Origin: an uncultured Bacteroidales bacterium
GTDB taxonomy: Bacteria; Bacteroidota; Bacteroidia; Bacteroidales; UBA932
DNA: 12,164 nt
Reading direction: 5' to 3'
Assembly: GCA_900546395.1 (NCBI GenBank)
Contig: URDD01000070.1
Span: forward strand, 1-12,164
The number at the start of each line of letters is the position of its first letter. The stretch's first letter is position 1. Below, piece after piece: positions 1 through 6,095 of the stretch. Made by a program: the position numbers and the translations under genes. Below the pieces are notes generated by a model that worked only from the letters and a program-made list of their open reading frames with translations, ran no database searches and was not told where the DNA came from.

Positions 1-35
1 CTGCTTTTCCATTAATTCTATATTATTTTACAAAG

Positions 36-584
36 TTAGGATTTTATACCGAAACACATACTTTTGCAGGTGATCCCTGAAATCCTATTTTTAGTTAAAA
101 TTTTTACTGAAATCTTTATTGCAACCAGGCAGATGAAGAGGATTCCGAGGGTGATAAATAGTTTCTGCCACCATTTCAGAACATTTACTTCTTTCTCGAT
201 TATGGTCTCAATCTTCTGGATTTGTGCGGTTTCTTTGTAGCGCTCTTTATACGTGAGGTAGATTCCCATCGAATCGACAGTTGCTTTTACTGTGATCACT
301 GTCGGTTTATAGGGCTGCGGCTCCGGCTCTATTGAGATTGTTTGCTGCAGGCGGGCTGATTCTTTGAGAGCATTTATTTCCTGGAGCCTTGCTCTGCCAG
401 TTGAGTCGCATTGGATGAGAGCCTGCATGATGCTTGAGTCGGGCTGTACCATTATGACTGTGTCGCGGATGGTTTCTGTTACTGATTCGGTTTTCTCAGT
501 TACTTCTGTTGTGTGAGGATAAAGTTTATGGCAGCAACTCTGCAGTGAGAGGATTGCTGCCATTGCTATGATTATTCTTTTCAT
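36..584 (-). CDS. Candidate unimolecular spanin (lipoprotein with C-terminal TM)
   Basis: 182 aa. The N-terminus is a lipoprotein signal: a basic start (MKR), a short hydrophobic stretch, and a lipobox LQSC at residues 14-17, so Cys17 would be lipidated. Residues 20-140 are polar and charged with many T, E, K and R. A transmembrane helix follows at about residues 142-160, just after KWWQK, with a basic end (KILTKNR). An outer-membrane lipid anchor plus an inner-membrane helix in one chain is the unimolecular spanin layout (as in phage T1 gp11), which joins the two membranes in the last step of lysis. The gene begins 11 nt after the membrane/coiled-coil gene and is last in the lysis cassette, which fits. 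I infer the function from architecture and position, not from a recognised domain. It could instead be another phage lipoprotein of unknown role. The poorly conserved-looking Cys-containing tail after residue 165 is unexplained. Confidence 0.6.
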   Translation of the reverse strand: MKRIIIAMAAILSLQSCCHKLYPHTTEVTEKTESVTETIRDTVIMVQPDSSIMQALIQCDSTGRARLQEINALKESARLQQTISIEPEPQPYKPTVITVKATVDSMGIYLTYKERYKETAQIQKIETIIEKEVNVLKWWQKLFITLGILFICLVAIKISVKILTKNRISGITCKSMCFGIKS

Positions 585-595
585 GTTTGAATGGT

Positions 596-904
596 TTAGC
601 GGTTGTGAATTTTGTCTTTGAGCTGCCTGATCTCTTCCTTGAGCTGGGAGTTCTCGCTGCAGAGTTTATCCACAGAGGCTTTGAGTTCTTCGTTTTCTTT
701 GCGGACTGCAACGATCTCAGCATTGACGGATGTTATGTCGGCGAGCAGCTTCTTGTTTTCTGATGAGAGCAGATCTATTGAGGCTTGAAGGTCCTGCAGG
801 AAATCATTATTTCGTTTCCTGGTTCCCACAAGCCATCCGACAGCTGCTGTGATCATCGGGATTATGTATGTTCCGATGAAGTCTAAGGTATTGTTTGTTT
901 CCAT
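596..904 (-). CDS. Small membrane protein with coiled coil (holin or lysis accessory candidate)
   Basis: 102 aa. One hydrophobic segment lies at about residues 8-26 (IGTYIIPMITAAVGWLVG), followed by TRKRNN, a positive-inside signal that would put the C-terminus in the cytoplasm. Residues 33-102 are a long heptad-rich coiled coil (repeats of L, E, K, N, ending in EEIRQLKDKI). It starts 4 nt after the lysozyme stop and ends 11 nt before the spanin-like gene, so translation of the three is probably coupled. The place between endolysin and spanin suits a holin or a regulator of lysis. A holin with one TM and a large coiled coil would be unusual, and a scaffold protein is also possible. Proteins with this layout recur in Bacteroidota phages without a defined role, as far as I know. 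Confidence 0.65.
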   Translation of the reverse strand: METNNTLDFIGTYIIPMITAAVGWLVGTRKRNNDFLQDLQASIDLLSSENKKLLADITSVNAEIVAVRKENEELKASVDKLCSENSQLKEEIRQLKDKIHNR

Positions 905-908
905 AGCA

Positions 909-1340
909 TCATTCGTTTGAGAAGTACAGTTTCATTTCACGAAGTCTTCTGCGTTGAAGACCAGGCAGGACACGACCTTTTGAATAGACCCACTTGAGGA
1001 ATTCATCCATTATGGAATTGTCGTTCGGGTTTACACGAGCTTTACGCAGGAGAGTTGATTTCTGAAAGTTCCCTATACCTATATTATATATCAGCGATAC
1101 CAAAGCGTCAAACTGGTTCTGATTGATAGAGAGGTTCTGATTATTGACTGCTCTTTCAAAGACTATCAGATCCTCTTTCAAGAATTGTTCTGCTTGTTCT
1201 TCTGTTATCGTCATTCCAGGTTTTACACCAGCAGTGTGGCCATAGCCAATAGTCCAGACTCCTCCAGGGCATTTGTATACCTTCAAGCGCAGTCCTTCGA
1301 ACTCTTTTATCAAAGCGATTCCTTTTGGTGAGATCTTCAT
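909..1340 (-). CDS. Phage-type lysozyme (GH24 endolysin)
   Basis: 143 aa, a typical length for single-domain T4/P21-type lysozymes, which hydrolyse the MurNAc-GlcNAc bond of peptidoglycan. The family motif is intact: FEGLRLKVYK (residues 14-23), then CPGGVWTIGYGHT (24-36). Aligned with T4 lysozyme, the catalytic residues would be Glu15, Cys24 (where T4 has Asp20) and Thr30. The E-(8)-C/D-(5)-T spacing is preserved, and Cys in place of Asp is an accepted variant. Later family blocks are NQNQFDALVSLIYNIGIGNF (73-92) and LPGLQRRRLREMKLY near the end. There is no signal peptide or SAR segment, so release should depend on a holin or a similar neighbour. It is first in a tight three-gene lysis cassette and follows a terminator-like hairpin, so it may be expressed by read-through from the DUF6266 genes or from its own weak promoter. 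Confidence 0.95.
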   Translation of the reverse strand: MKISPKGIALIKEFEGLRLKVYKCPGGVWTIGYGHTAGVKPGMTITEEQAEQFLKEDLIVFERAVNNQNLSINQNQFDALVSLIYNIGIGNFQKSTLLRKARVNPNDNSIMDEFLKWVYSKGRVLPGLQRRRLREMKLYFSNE

Positions 1341-1366
1341 GATTATTGCTGTACTTAGGGCTACAC

Positions 1367-1400
1367 AAAACCCCGCCAGCCATACGTGGCGGACGGGGTT
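1367..1400 (-). terminator. Intrinsic-terminator-like hairpin between DUF6266 gene and lysis genes
   Basis: On the minus strand a GC-rich stem (AACCCCG... with ...CGGGGTT) closes a short loop and is followed by TTTTGTGT. One internal pair is G-U when read on the minus strand but A-C on the plus strand, so the minus strand is the likely functional one. It sits 24 nt after the stop of the 228-aa DUF6266 gene and 27 nt before the lysozyme start. Partial termination would keep lysis genes below the upstream gene in expression; that consequence is inference. Confidence 0.65.
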
Positions 1401-1423
1401 ATGAGGGTGGAGGACATGCAGGA

Positions 1424-2110
1424 TTACTCTGCGTAGGTTGCCTGTACGAGCATCTCGCCAGACTTCTCACCGGTCTTTGAGTTAACAAAGAAGTATTTCA
1501 TGAATACTTTCGGTGCTGCGGTGTTTGGAACTCCGTGAACAGCTTCGTACTCTGCCTTGATGTCGATTACAGCATCGACAATCTCGCGAGGGCTACCGAT
1601 CTGGACAGCCTTGCTGTAGGCCTTTGTCACACCATTGCTCTGAGGAGCAGATGCCATGATGACGAGCTTGAGATTCTCGGTTGACTCAGGCATATCGGTC
1701 AGCTGGAATGTGAACGCATCTGCGCCGTAGTCCACCTCTGCCTCTGCTGGAGCATCCACACCGACGAGGGTAGGAGGCGTTGCGAGAGCTGCCCCGCCAC
1801 ACTTGACGATCCAGAAGTTCAGACGAGAATACAGGTTGGCACCTGAGATCTTTGAAGAGGTTCCGAGAACACTCTTTCCCTTCTGCGTGTTTACGAGCTG
1901 ATTCCACGCAAGGATCTGAGCGTTGGTGAGAGATTTCCAGCTCTGCGAGAGCTGTTTGAAGATTGACTTCACAGCTGCCTGAGCCGAAGTCTTGAATCCA
2001 CCGCCGTAACCGCGGTTCCTGATGTACTTGCGACCACGCACCTTGGCTGCGGTCACTCCTTTTGCGGAGCCTGACATCTCCTCAAAAGCGATAGAAGGAA
2101 TGTACTTCAT
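1424..2110 (-). CDS. DUF6266 family protein, 228 aa
   Basis: A core DUF6266-type protein of unknown function. The N-terminus carries the family pattern: PSIAFEEMSGSAKGVTA (5-21), then a strongly basic stretch KVRGRKYIRNRG, then KTSAQAAVKSIFKQ with LSQSWKSLTNAQILAWNQLV (a helical block with the W..L....AW signature), then KGKSVLGTSSKISGANLYSRLN. The second half looks like beta-sandwich repeats (for example ENLKLVIMASAPQSNG) and ends in YFFVNSKTGEKSGEMLVQATYAE-type strands, split here as FFVNSKTGEKSGE and MLVQATYAE. The same N- and C-terminal signatures occur in the 352-aa and 234-aa genes, so the operon contains three paralogues. There is no signal peptide or TM segment. I infer a phage-derived structural or nucleic-acid-associated protein from the basic N-terminus and from its position just before the lysis genes; no enzyme motif is visible. 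Confidence 0.8.
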   Translation of the reverse strand: MKYIPSIAFEEMSGSAKGVTAAKVRGRKYIRNRGYGGGFKTSAQAAVKSIFKQLSQSWKSLTNAQILAWNQLVNTQKGKSVLGTSSKISGANLYSRLNFWIVKCGGAALATPPTLVGVDAPAEAEVDYGADAFTFQLTDMPESTENLKLVIMASAPQSNGVTKAYSKAVQIGSPREIVDAVIDIKAEYEAVHGVPNTAAPKVFMKYFFVNSKTGEKSGEMLVQATYAE

Positions 2111-2131
2111 AATGGTAAAATATTAAGGGGT

Positions 2132-2881
2132 TTATAAATTGTCTGTCTGTTTATCTCTTACTGCGAAGAAGAAAATGAACGGCTCATAACCAGTTCCTGA
2201 GTTGATTGGGAATGGCCCCGGAATCGTAATCACACCATCTTCAACTCGGCCAAGAAAGGAACCGCCTCCTGGTATGTCAGCCTGATGTGGCAATCCAGTA
2301 AAGAATATATCTACATTCACATCAGTCGGAAATCCTTCAAGGTTCATGATGATATCCTGGTCAAGATAGTCACCACCTCTGTCAGTAAAATCTGCTGTGA
2401 GGAAACACCAGCCATCCTCTACAACGCAAATGATATTATCTTCATACATATCCACATTCGGATATGTAAAGTTTACCTTTGTCGTCTTGGACTTCTCTAT
2501 AGCCGACCTTTTACCCTTCTGAACATAGAGAGTCGCAAGAATAATGGTCACGTTTTCCTGCTCATCATATATCGGAAGCTTCTCGATGCAGATCGTGTTC
2601 TTATCCTTTATCCAAGTTGTAAGGACTGTTCCAAGCTGGTAAGTAGATTTGTAATACTCGTCCGGCCACATTAGTTTCACAGTATGCATGAAGCAAGATG
2701 AGTTTGAACTCTTACCGAAAGACAAATCCGGCACATAAATCTCCAGAACAGAAGCATTACGATACGCCTCATTCTTTGGATCAAAAGTGATCTTCGCATT
2801 CAGAACCACCACCTTCTCAGACTGATAGTCTTTTATTTCAATGGCTCCACAGCCAAAGTTATTTCCTGTCGCTATAATCAT
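2132..2881 (-). CDS. Unknown beta-rich protein in phage-like operon, 249 aa
   Basis: I do not recognise a family. The product has no signal peptide, TM segment or catalytic motif. Alternating hydrophobic residues suggest an all-beta fold: KVVVLNAKITF near residue 23, VTIILATLYVQKGK near 110, WCFLTADFTDRGGDYLDQDI in the 160-180 region, and VNVDIFFTGLP near 195. A Gly/Pro-rich turn, DIPGGGSFLGRVEDG, follows. It starts 11 nt after the 352-aa DUF6266 gene and ends 21 nt before the 228-aa one, so it belongs to the same transcript. Its context suggests a structural or accessory component made with DUF6266 proteins, and it could pair with the extra C-terminal domain of the 352-aa protein. Function is unassigned. 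Confidence 0.7.
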   Translation of the reverse strand: MIIATGNNFGCGAIEIKDYQSEKVVVLNAKITFDPKNEAYRNASVLEIYVPDLSFGKSSNSSCFMHTVKLMWPDEYYKSTYQLGTVLTTWIKDKNTICIEKLPIYDEQENVTIILATLYVQKGKRSAIEKSKTTKVNFTYPNVDMYEDNIICVVEDGWCFLTADFTDRGGDYLDQDIIMNLEGFPTDVNVDIFFTGLPHQADIPGGGSFLGRVEDGVITIPGPFPINSGTGYEPFIFFFAVRDKQTDNL

Positions 2882-2892
2882 AATGTCAACTG

Positions 2893-3951
2893 TTATCTGT
2901 CAATAAATACTCCGGTAGAATGTACCTCAGAAGGCTTTTCGTAATGTCCGCCACGAGCCTTGAAAGAAATTTCATAGTCTCCAATCCATTTCATCGCTTC
3001 TATCAAGAAGGTCTGAGGCGAATAATCTCCCTCTGCAGTACCACGAGCGAGAACCATAGCCTTGCCCTCGATGAAGTTCTTTGGAGCCTTCTTGAGAACG
3101 AATGTCGTACTAGCCACATTGTAATCTCCGTGAAGAATAGCATCTGCAGAACAGATTGCAGATCCAGGAGACAACTCGAAATCAAGTCCTTCTCCAGTGG
3201 AGTCCTCAGTCACATCGTCTTGAGTAATTCGGGTTCGCGGAACATATTCCTGAGCATAGGCTGTAGAACTCTCCTTGCAGACTGCGCTTATGACCATTGA
3301 CTCGCCTGTGAAGCCGGTCTTCTTGTCGAGCCAATAGAACTCGCAGAAGTATTTCTTGCCTGCTTCAGGAGCAACGCCCATAACAGATGTGTAAAGTGTA
3401 GTAAGGTCGGCATCGCCCCAATCCGGAGCGAGACCAGGAGTGATGATCACTGTCTGACCCCAGCCGGAAGATACTCCAGGACTGAGAGCCGGAGACATCT
3501 TGAAGACGAGGACGTGACTTTCAGAAGGCTGCTGCAGACCAGAGAAGATGATCATCTCCGGTGAGATCCAAAGGTCATCATACAAGACTTCGGGAACATC
3601 ATTCATGTATGCAGGTGCATCTGTCATGAGAGGCTCTCCGACCATCTGAAGATTTGAATTGATCTTGACAAATGCGTTGTGCGGAGTAAGCTCTGCGGGA
3701 GATCCAAAAGTGGAAATACCTTTCATCTTCTCTGCCAGCACAGCCCAAGCCTTCATCTGCTCATCAGAGAGCTTCTTGTAAGACCTGGAGATCTTCGCAA
3801 GCCAGTTGCGAGACACGGCCTGAGCAGGTGTCTTTGATGATGAATGCATAGAACGAGCTGAGAGAACCTGACGGCCTTTTGATACTCTGGCCGTCACGTC
3901 CCCAGCTGAACCCTTGAACTCATTAAATGCTATTGATGGCAGTGCTTTCAT
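2893..3951 (-). CDS. DUF6266 family protein with extra C-terminal domain, 352 aa
   Basis: Residues 1-230 match the DUF6266 layout of the 228-aa paralogue: PSIAFNEFKGSAGDVTARV, a basic KGRQVLSARS segment, KTPAQAVSRNWLAKISRSYK, then LSDEQMKAWAVLAEKMKG and ISTFGSPAELTPHNAF. The core ends in YWLDKKTGFTGESMVISAV, equivalent to FFVNSKTGEKSGEMLVQAT in the paralogue. About 120 further residues (from roughly 231) form a second, beta-rich domain (for example GLDFELSPGSAICSADAIL and GDYEISFKARGGHYEKPS) absent from the other two. There is no signal peptide. It may be an elaborated version of a repeated structural subunit, for instance one that adds a binding domain; this is inference. A good -7 box lies just upstream, so it may head its own transcript. 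Confidence 0.78.
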   Translation of the reverse strand: MKALPSIAFNEFKGSAGDVTARVSKGRQVLSARSMHSSSKTPAQAVSRNWLAKISRSYKKLSDEQMKAWAVLAEKMKGISTFGSPAELTPHNAFVKINSNLQMVGEPLMTDAPAYMNDVPEVLYDDLWISPEMIIFSGLQQPSESHVLVFKMSPALSPGVSSGWGQTVIITPGLAPDWGDADLTTLYTSVMGVAPEAGKKYFCEFYWLDKKTGFTGESMVISAVCKESSTAYAQEYVPRTRITQDDVTEDSTGEGLDFELSPGSAICSADAILHGDYNVASTTFVLKKAPKNFIEGKAMVLARGTAEGDYSPQTFLIEAMKWIGDYEISFKARGGHYEKPSEVHSTGVFIDR

Positions 3952-3974
3952 ACTCTAAATTAAATCTCTGAAAG

Positions 3975-3982
3975 CAAAGATA
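3975..3982 (-). promoter_or_regulatory. Bacteroidota-type -7 box upstream of the 352-aa gene
   Basis: Read on the minus strand this is TATCTTTG, an exact fit to the Bacteroidota primary-sigma -7 element TAnnTTTG, 23 nt before the start codon. I do not see a clear TTTG -33 element at the usual 19-21 nt spacing, so this is a half-supported promoter. It lies in the 106-nt gap after the 234-aa gene, the largest gap inside the operon. Confidence 0.45.
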
Positions 3983-4057
3983 TACAATAGACGAAGCGTT
4001 TATAGAGAGTTGGTTTTCAATGCTTTATCTTGCTTTAAGTTGCTGACTTATTGCTAT

Positions 4058-4762
4058 TTAACCGATATTGCCAAGAGCAGACAAACTATGATAAAGAGAA
4101 CGATATCCTGTTACGGTATCCAGGAGAAGATACCTGATGTGTATCTGGAACATCTGCAGATCATTTCTGTTCATCGGCACTACAAAAGATACTTCTGCAC
4201 TCGCATCATCAGGAACGGACTCTGATAGAAAGTTTCTCATCTTGCCAGGATGACAACCGACTCCTGGCTCCTCGATCTGAATCTTCCCAAGAACTCGATA
4301 CCTGTTATACTTTGAGGTTCCGCACAAAGTCAGTTTGAACCGCAGCTGCACGTCAAACAGCGAGACCTTCTCGGCAGAAATGAAATCCAGAGAAAAGATC
4401 GGGAACGGCTCAAACTTCTTCGGTACCGGCACATGCTCATTCCCCAGCTGTGCAAATCCGTGATATGCTGACACGAATAGGTTATACCCGCTGATGCTAT
4501 TTCCATCCCCATACGGAGGACGATGTGCAGCAACACCTTCCGCATAACGTCTCCACTTCTTCTGATCCTTTGATGTCAATCCCCTCCAGGCTTTTATCGC
4601 CCTCTGATGCAGAGTCTTCTGCTCCAGCTGGTCTGCAGTACCGGCAAACTCTGAGTAGGCCTTGCTCCTGAAGTAGCAGATACCATTCCGGTGATAAAAA
4701 GTGACATCGCCAATCGAGGACCAGCAATCAGAAAAGAGTGTATCAGGATAAAATCGTGGCAT
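4058..4762 (-). CDS. DUF6266 family protein, 234 aa (divergent)
   Basis: The most divergent of three DUF6266 paralogues. The N-terminus has SSIGDVTFYHRNGICYFRSK (15-34), matching the GSxGxVTxx...R signature, then TADQLEQKTLHQRAIKAWRG with LTSKDQKKWRRYAEGVA, the W..L...Q..W helical block, and YGDGNSISGYNLFVSAYHGF (equivalent to ISGANLYSRLN in the 228-aa protein). The second half is beta-rich (VSLFDVQLRFKLTLCG, ASAEVSFVVPMNR) and ends with LLLDTVTGYRSLYHSLSALG. No signal peptide, TM segment or catalytic motif. It is first in the minus-strand operon and diverges from the putative structured RNA, so the two may share a control region (4763-4920). The basic helical block could contact nucleic acid, but that is inference. 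Confidence 0.75.
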   Translation of the reverse strand: MPRFYPDTLFSDCWSSIGDVTFYHRNGICYFRSKAYSEFAGTADQLEQKTLHQRAIKAWRGLTSKDQKKWRRYAEGVAAHRPPYGDGNSISGYNLFVSAYHGFAQLGNEHVPVPKKFEPFPIFSLDFISAEKVSLFDVQLRFKLTLCGTSKYNRYRVLGKIQIEEPGVGCHPGKMRNFLSESVPDDASAEVSFVVPMNRNDLQMFQIHIRYLLLDTVTGYRSLYHSLSALGNIG

Positions 4763-4874
4763 AATTTGAGGATTAGGTGCCTCGCGAGGGCGTTTACAAG
4801 TCTTAAAGTCAAAAGGTGTTCAGAGTATAGTCGTGAACATCAGCAAGTTACGCACAAGTATCCGCTAAAGCCAA
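4763..4874. other. Divergent control region, little visible
   Basis: Between the 234-aa gene and the structured array. It holds a 10-bp palindrome CCTCGCGAGG (4780-4789) and a 6-bp stem GTGTTC (4816-4821) with GAACAT (4835-4840), closed with a G-U pair on the plus strand. I find no convincing plus-strand promoter; TATAGT at 4826-4831 lacks a good -35. Confidence 0.4.
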
Positions 4875-4902
4875 GCATCTGGAGGCGATAGCCGGAAGAT
4901 GC
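4875..4902 (+). other. Hairpin with GGA/GGA internal loop (first copy)
   Basis: GCATCT (4875-4880) pairs with AGATGC (4897-4902). A symmetric 3x3 loop GGA (4881-4883) / GGA (4894-4896) follows, then GGC/GCC and a GATA loop. The first recognisable element of the structured region. Confidence 0.6.
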
Positions 4903-4914
4903 ATCACTTTGCTA

Positions 4915-4922
4915 CAAATATA
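4915..4922 (-). promoter_or_regulatory. Possible -7 box for the phage-like operon
   Basis: On the minus strand this reads TATATTTG, matching TAnnTTTG. It would give a leader of about 145 nt before the 234-aa gene and would overlap the 5' part of the structured region on the opposite strand. No TTTG -33 element is seen at standard spacing, so confidence is low. Confidence 0.3.
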
Positions 4923-4945
4923 TACGCCGCAGGTACAGCCGTCGG

Positions 4946-5130
4946 GCGGGAGATGAGGGTGCACTTGTGATGAGGCCCAAGCGGGCAAATGTGTGTTGGC
5001 CTATGGTGTTTGACGGCGGTTTTCGCGTCCGCGAAGCGGATGCGGAAACTGACGGCAAATGCCATAGGGGGCAAGCCCGTAGGGCGCGGCAGGAGCCGGA
5101 CGGACAAAGGTTAGAGCGGGAGATAAGGGT
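4946..5130 (+). repeat. 15-nt direct repeat, two copies
   Basis: GCGGGAGATGAGGGT at 4946-4960 recurs as GCGGGAGATAAGGGT at 5116-5130 (one difference). The second copy forms the left arm of the hairpin at 5113-5142; the first has no equally good local partner. GATGAGGGT appears again at 6070-6078. Confidence 0.55.
5000..5068 (+). other. 33-bp hairpin with C(GAA)G triloop
   Basis: Arms 5000-5032 and 5036-5068 pair along their full 33 nt with no bulge: 26 Watson-Crick pairs, 5 G-U wobbles, and one A-G and one G-A mismatch. The loop is GAA closed by C-G. All five wobbles work only on the plus strand; on the minus strand they would be A-C. A small hairpin GCCC-GTA-GGGC follows at 5075-5085. Confidence 0.75.
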
Positions 5131-5142
5131 CTTTCCTGCTCT
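5113..5142 (+). other. Hairpin AGAGCGGGA / TCCTGCTCT
   Basis: A 9-bp stem (5113-5121 with 5134-5142) with one G-U pair, enclosing AAG-GGT-CTT (5125-5133). GTCTTTC (5130-5135 region) can alternatively pair with GAAAGAC at 5161-5167. Confidence 0.5.
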
Positions 5143-5194
5143 GGCACAAAGCTGCACTAAGAAAGACAAACGCCACGGCCTTGATGCGTGCTTT

Positions 5195-5258
5195 GGCGAG
5201 TCTGTGTGATTTGTTCCGTTCCGCTATCGCTGCACTCCGCAAATCCCACAGACTCGCC
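5195..5258 (+). other. 18-bp hairpin
   Basis: GGCGAGTCTGTG (5195-5206) pairs with CACAGACTCGCC (5247-5258), then after one U-C mismatch GATTTG (5208-5213) pairs with CAAATC (5240-5245). The loop is 26 nt. Confidence 0.7.
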
Positions 5259-5259
5259 T

Positions 5260-5327
5260 TTGACCGCCCTCGGAAGATTTGAAAGACTCGTAGAGGCTTT
5301 CAAGTCTGGAGAGGAGAAAGCGGTCAA
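5260..5327 (+). other. Long hairpin with GGA/GGA loop and C(GUA)G triloop
   Basis: Stacked helices TTGACCGC (5260-5267) with GCGGTCAA (5320-5327), and CCTC (5268-5271) with GAGG (5311-5314). Next is a GGA (5272-5274) / GGA (5308-5310) internal loop, then an 11-bp helix (5275-5285 with 5297-5307, one U-G). An A-G mismatch and CTC-GTA-GAG (5287-5295) close it. It combines both recurrent motifs of the region. Confidence 0.72.
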
Positions 5328-5359
5328 TCATTAAACTCATCGGCTTCAGCCGATACCTT

Positions 5360-5424
5360 GCTTACGGAGGACTTTCTTGAAGCTGGCGGCTCGTCCGACT
5401 GCTTGAAGAAAGTCTGGAGGAAGC
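5360..5424 (+). other. Hairpin with GGA/GGA internal loop
   Basis: GCTT (5360-5363) pairs with AAGC (5421-5424). An internal loop contains GGA (5366-5368) opposite GGA (5416-5418). Then GACTTTCTT (5370-5378) pairs with AAGAAAGTC (5406-5414), a G-G mismatch follows, and AAGC (5380-5383) pairs with GCTT (5401-5404). A short stem with a UUCA tetraloop lies before it (5339-5354). Confidence 0.62.
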
Positions 5425-5426
5425 CC

Positions 5427-5439
5427 GCAGCTGTGCTGC
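5427..5439 (+). other. Hairpin GCAGC-TGT-GCTGC
   Basis: A perfect 5-bp stem with a UGU triloop closed by C-G; the same triloop occurs at 5833-5835 and 6368-6370. Confidence 0.5.
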
Positions 5440-5442
5440 TAA

Positions 5443-5631
5443 GGCGACAGTCTGCTCAGGAACGCACTTTATCCTCAAGCGATTGATATTACTCAAGGAC
5501 GCACGACTTACGGACGGGTGGCACCTTTCTGGGCAGGGAGCAGCGCGCGTAGCGAGCTGCCCAGAAAGGTGCGGAGGGAGCAACGGGCGGGAGGGGTCCT
5601 CCGCCCTTGAGCGACCGACTTGACTGTCGCC
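5443..5631 (+). other. Multibranched domain closed by a 10-bp long-range helix
   Basis: GGCGACAGTC (5443-5452) is exactly complementary to GACTGTCGCC (5622-5631), 170 nt away. Nested inside, CTCAAGG (5492-5498) can pair with CCTTGAG (5605-5611), enclosing the 16-bp hairpin at 5521-5572 and a bulged hairpin GGGCG/CGCCC at 5585-5606. CTGTCG (5624-5629) can alternatively pair locally with CGACAG (5636-5641), so two folds compete. Confidence 0.5.
5521..5572 (+). other. Perfect 16-bp hairpin with inner CGC-GTA-GCG
   Basis: GCACCTTTCTGGGCAG (5521-5536) is exactly complementary to 5557-5572. Inside, CGC (5546-5548), triloop GTA, GCG (5552-5554) form another C(GUA)G triloop. Confidence 0.75.
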
Positions 5632-5690
5632 GCCTCGACAGAGAGCACAACTTCATCACAAACCTCCTAACGGGTTACTACGTAGACACT

Positions 5691-5765
5691 TAACATAATC
5701 GGAATTGTGTAATCAAGCCACAGCTTGCTCTTGGCTTGTTACACAATTTAGGTCCGATTATGTTA
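5691..5765 (+). other. 75-nt hairpin, 28 bp in three helices
   Basis: TAACATAATCGG (5691-5702) pairs with CCGATTATGTTA (5754-5765), ATTGTGTAA (5704-5712) with TTACACAAT (5739-5747), and CAAGCCA (5714-5720) with TGGCTTG (5732-5738). All pairs are Watson-Crick. It is A/T-rich, unlike its GC-rich neighbours. Confidence 0.78.
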
Positions 5766-5854
5766 TGTTTCGGCCGGTCCGCACTGACGCTCAAGCGAGG
5801 CACTGCCTGCTCTCTGGCGATCATTCTTCCCCTGTGGGGACCGAGGGGCATAAC
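5762..5854 (+). other. Stem-loop overlapping the previous hairpin
   Basis: GTTATG (5762-5767) pairs with CATAAC (5849-5854), TTTC (5768-5771) with GGGG (5845-5848; three U-G), and CGGTCC (5775-5780) with GGACCG (5838-5843). CCCC-TGT-GGGG (5829-5839) competes with the inner part. It shares 4 nt with the preceding hairpin, so the two cannot fully form together. Confidence 0.5.
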
Positions 5855-5857
5855 AAG

Positions 5858-5975
5858 CTGGAGTCTTTTGGCTTTTGGGGGAGGAAATTTTGCATAAGGA
5901 ACGTAGAGATTTTGTCCGTAGGCAAAATCGCGGAGTTCGCAAAATTTTCCGGAGGAAAAAGACGAAAGTCTCCAG
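5858..5975 (+). other. 118-nt nested stem-loop (module A, part 1)
   Basis: CTGGAG (5858-5863) pairs with CTCCAG (5970-5975). The stem continues through a U-U mismatch, CTTT/AAAG, U-G, G-C, a G-A mismatch, and CTTTT/AAAAG. Further in, GGAAATTTTGC (5883-5893) pairs with GCAAAATTTTCC (5939-5950, one bulge), GAAC (5899-5902) with GTTC (5935-5938), and GATTTTG (5908-5914) with CAAAATC (5923-5929). A CC-GTA-GG tip closes it. The outer stem has the same noncanonical pattern as 6349-6389. Confidence 0.72.
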
Positions 5976-6002
5976 ACCGCTGTTTGTTTAATCAAGCGAA
6001 GC

Positions 6003-6063
6003 GAGTTATGGATGGTTGCCTTCTGTGGCTTTCGTAGAAAGACATAGAGGGCAAGTTCCGCTT
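6003..6063 (+). repeat. Repeated stem-loop, copy 1 (module A, part 2)
   Basis: About 60 nt repeated at 6399-6459. The core hairpin (6016-6054) has a 12-bp stem with two G-U pairs, a G-A mismatch, and CTTTC-GTA-GAAAG. The 35-nt centre is identical in both copies, and the base of the stem differs by a U-A to C-G change. Confidence 0.85.
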
Positions 6064-6095
6064 AACTTTGATGAGGGTCGGGATCAACGTGAGGA

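Noticed and set aside
2285..2674. 129-codon plus-strand frame opposite the 249-aa gene.
   Set aside because: It is the complement of a well-formed gene in a tight operon and has no independent support.
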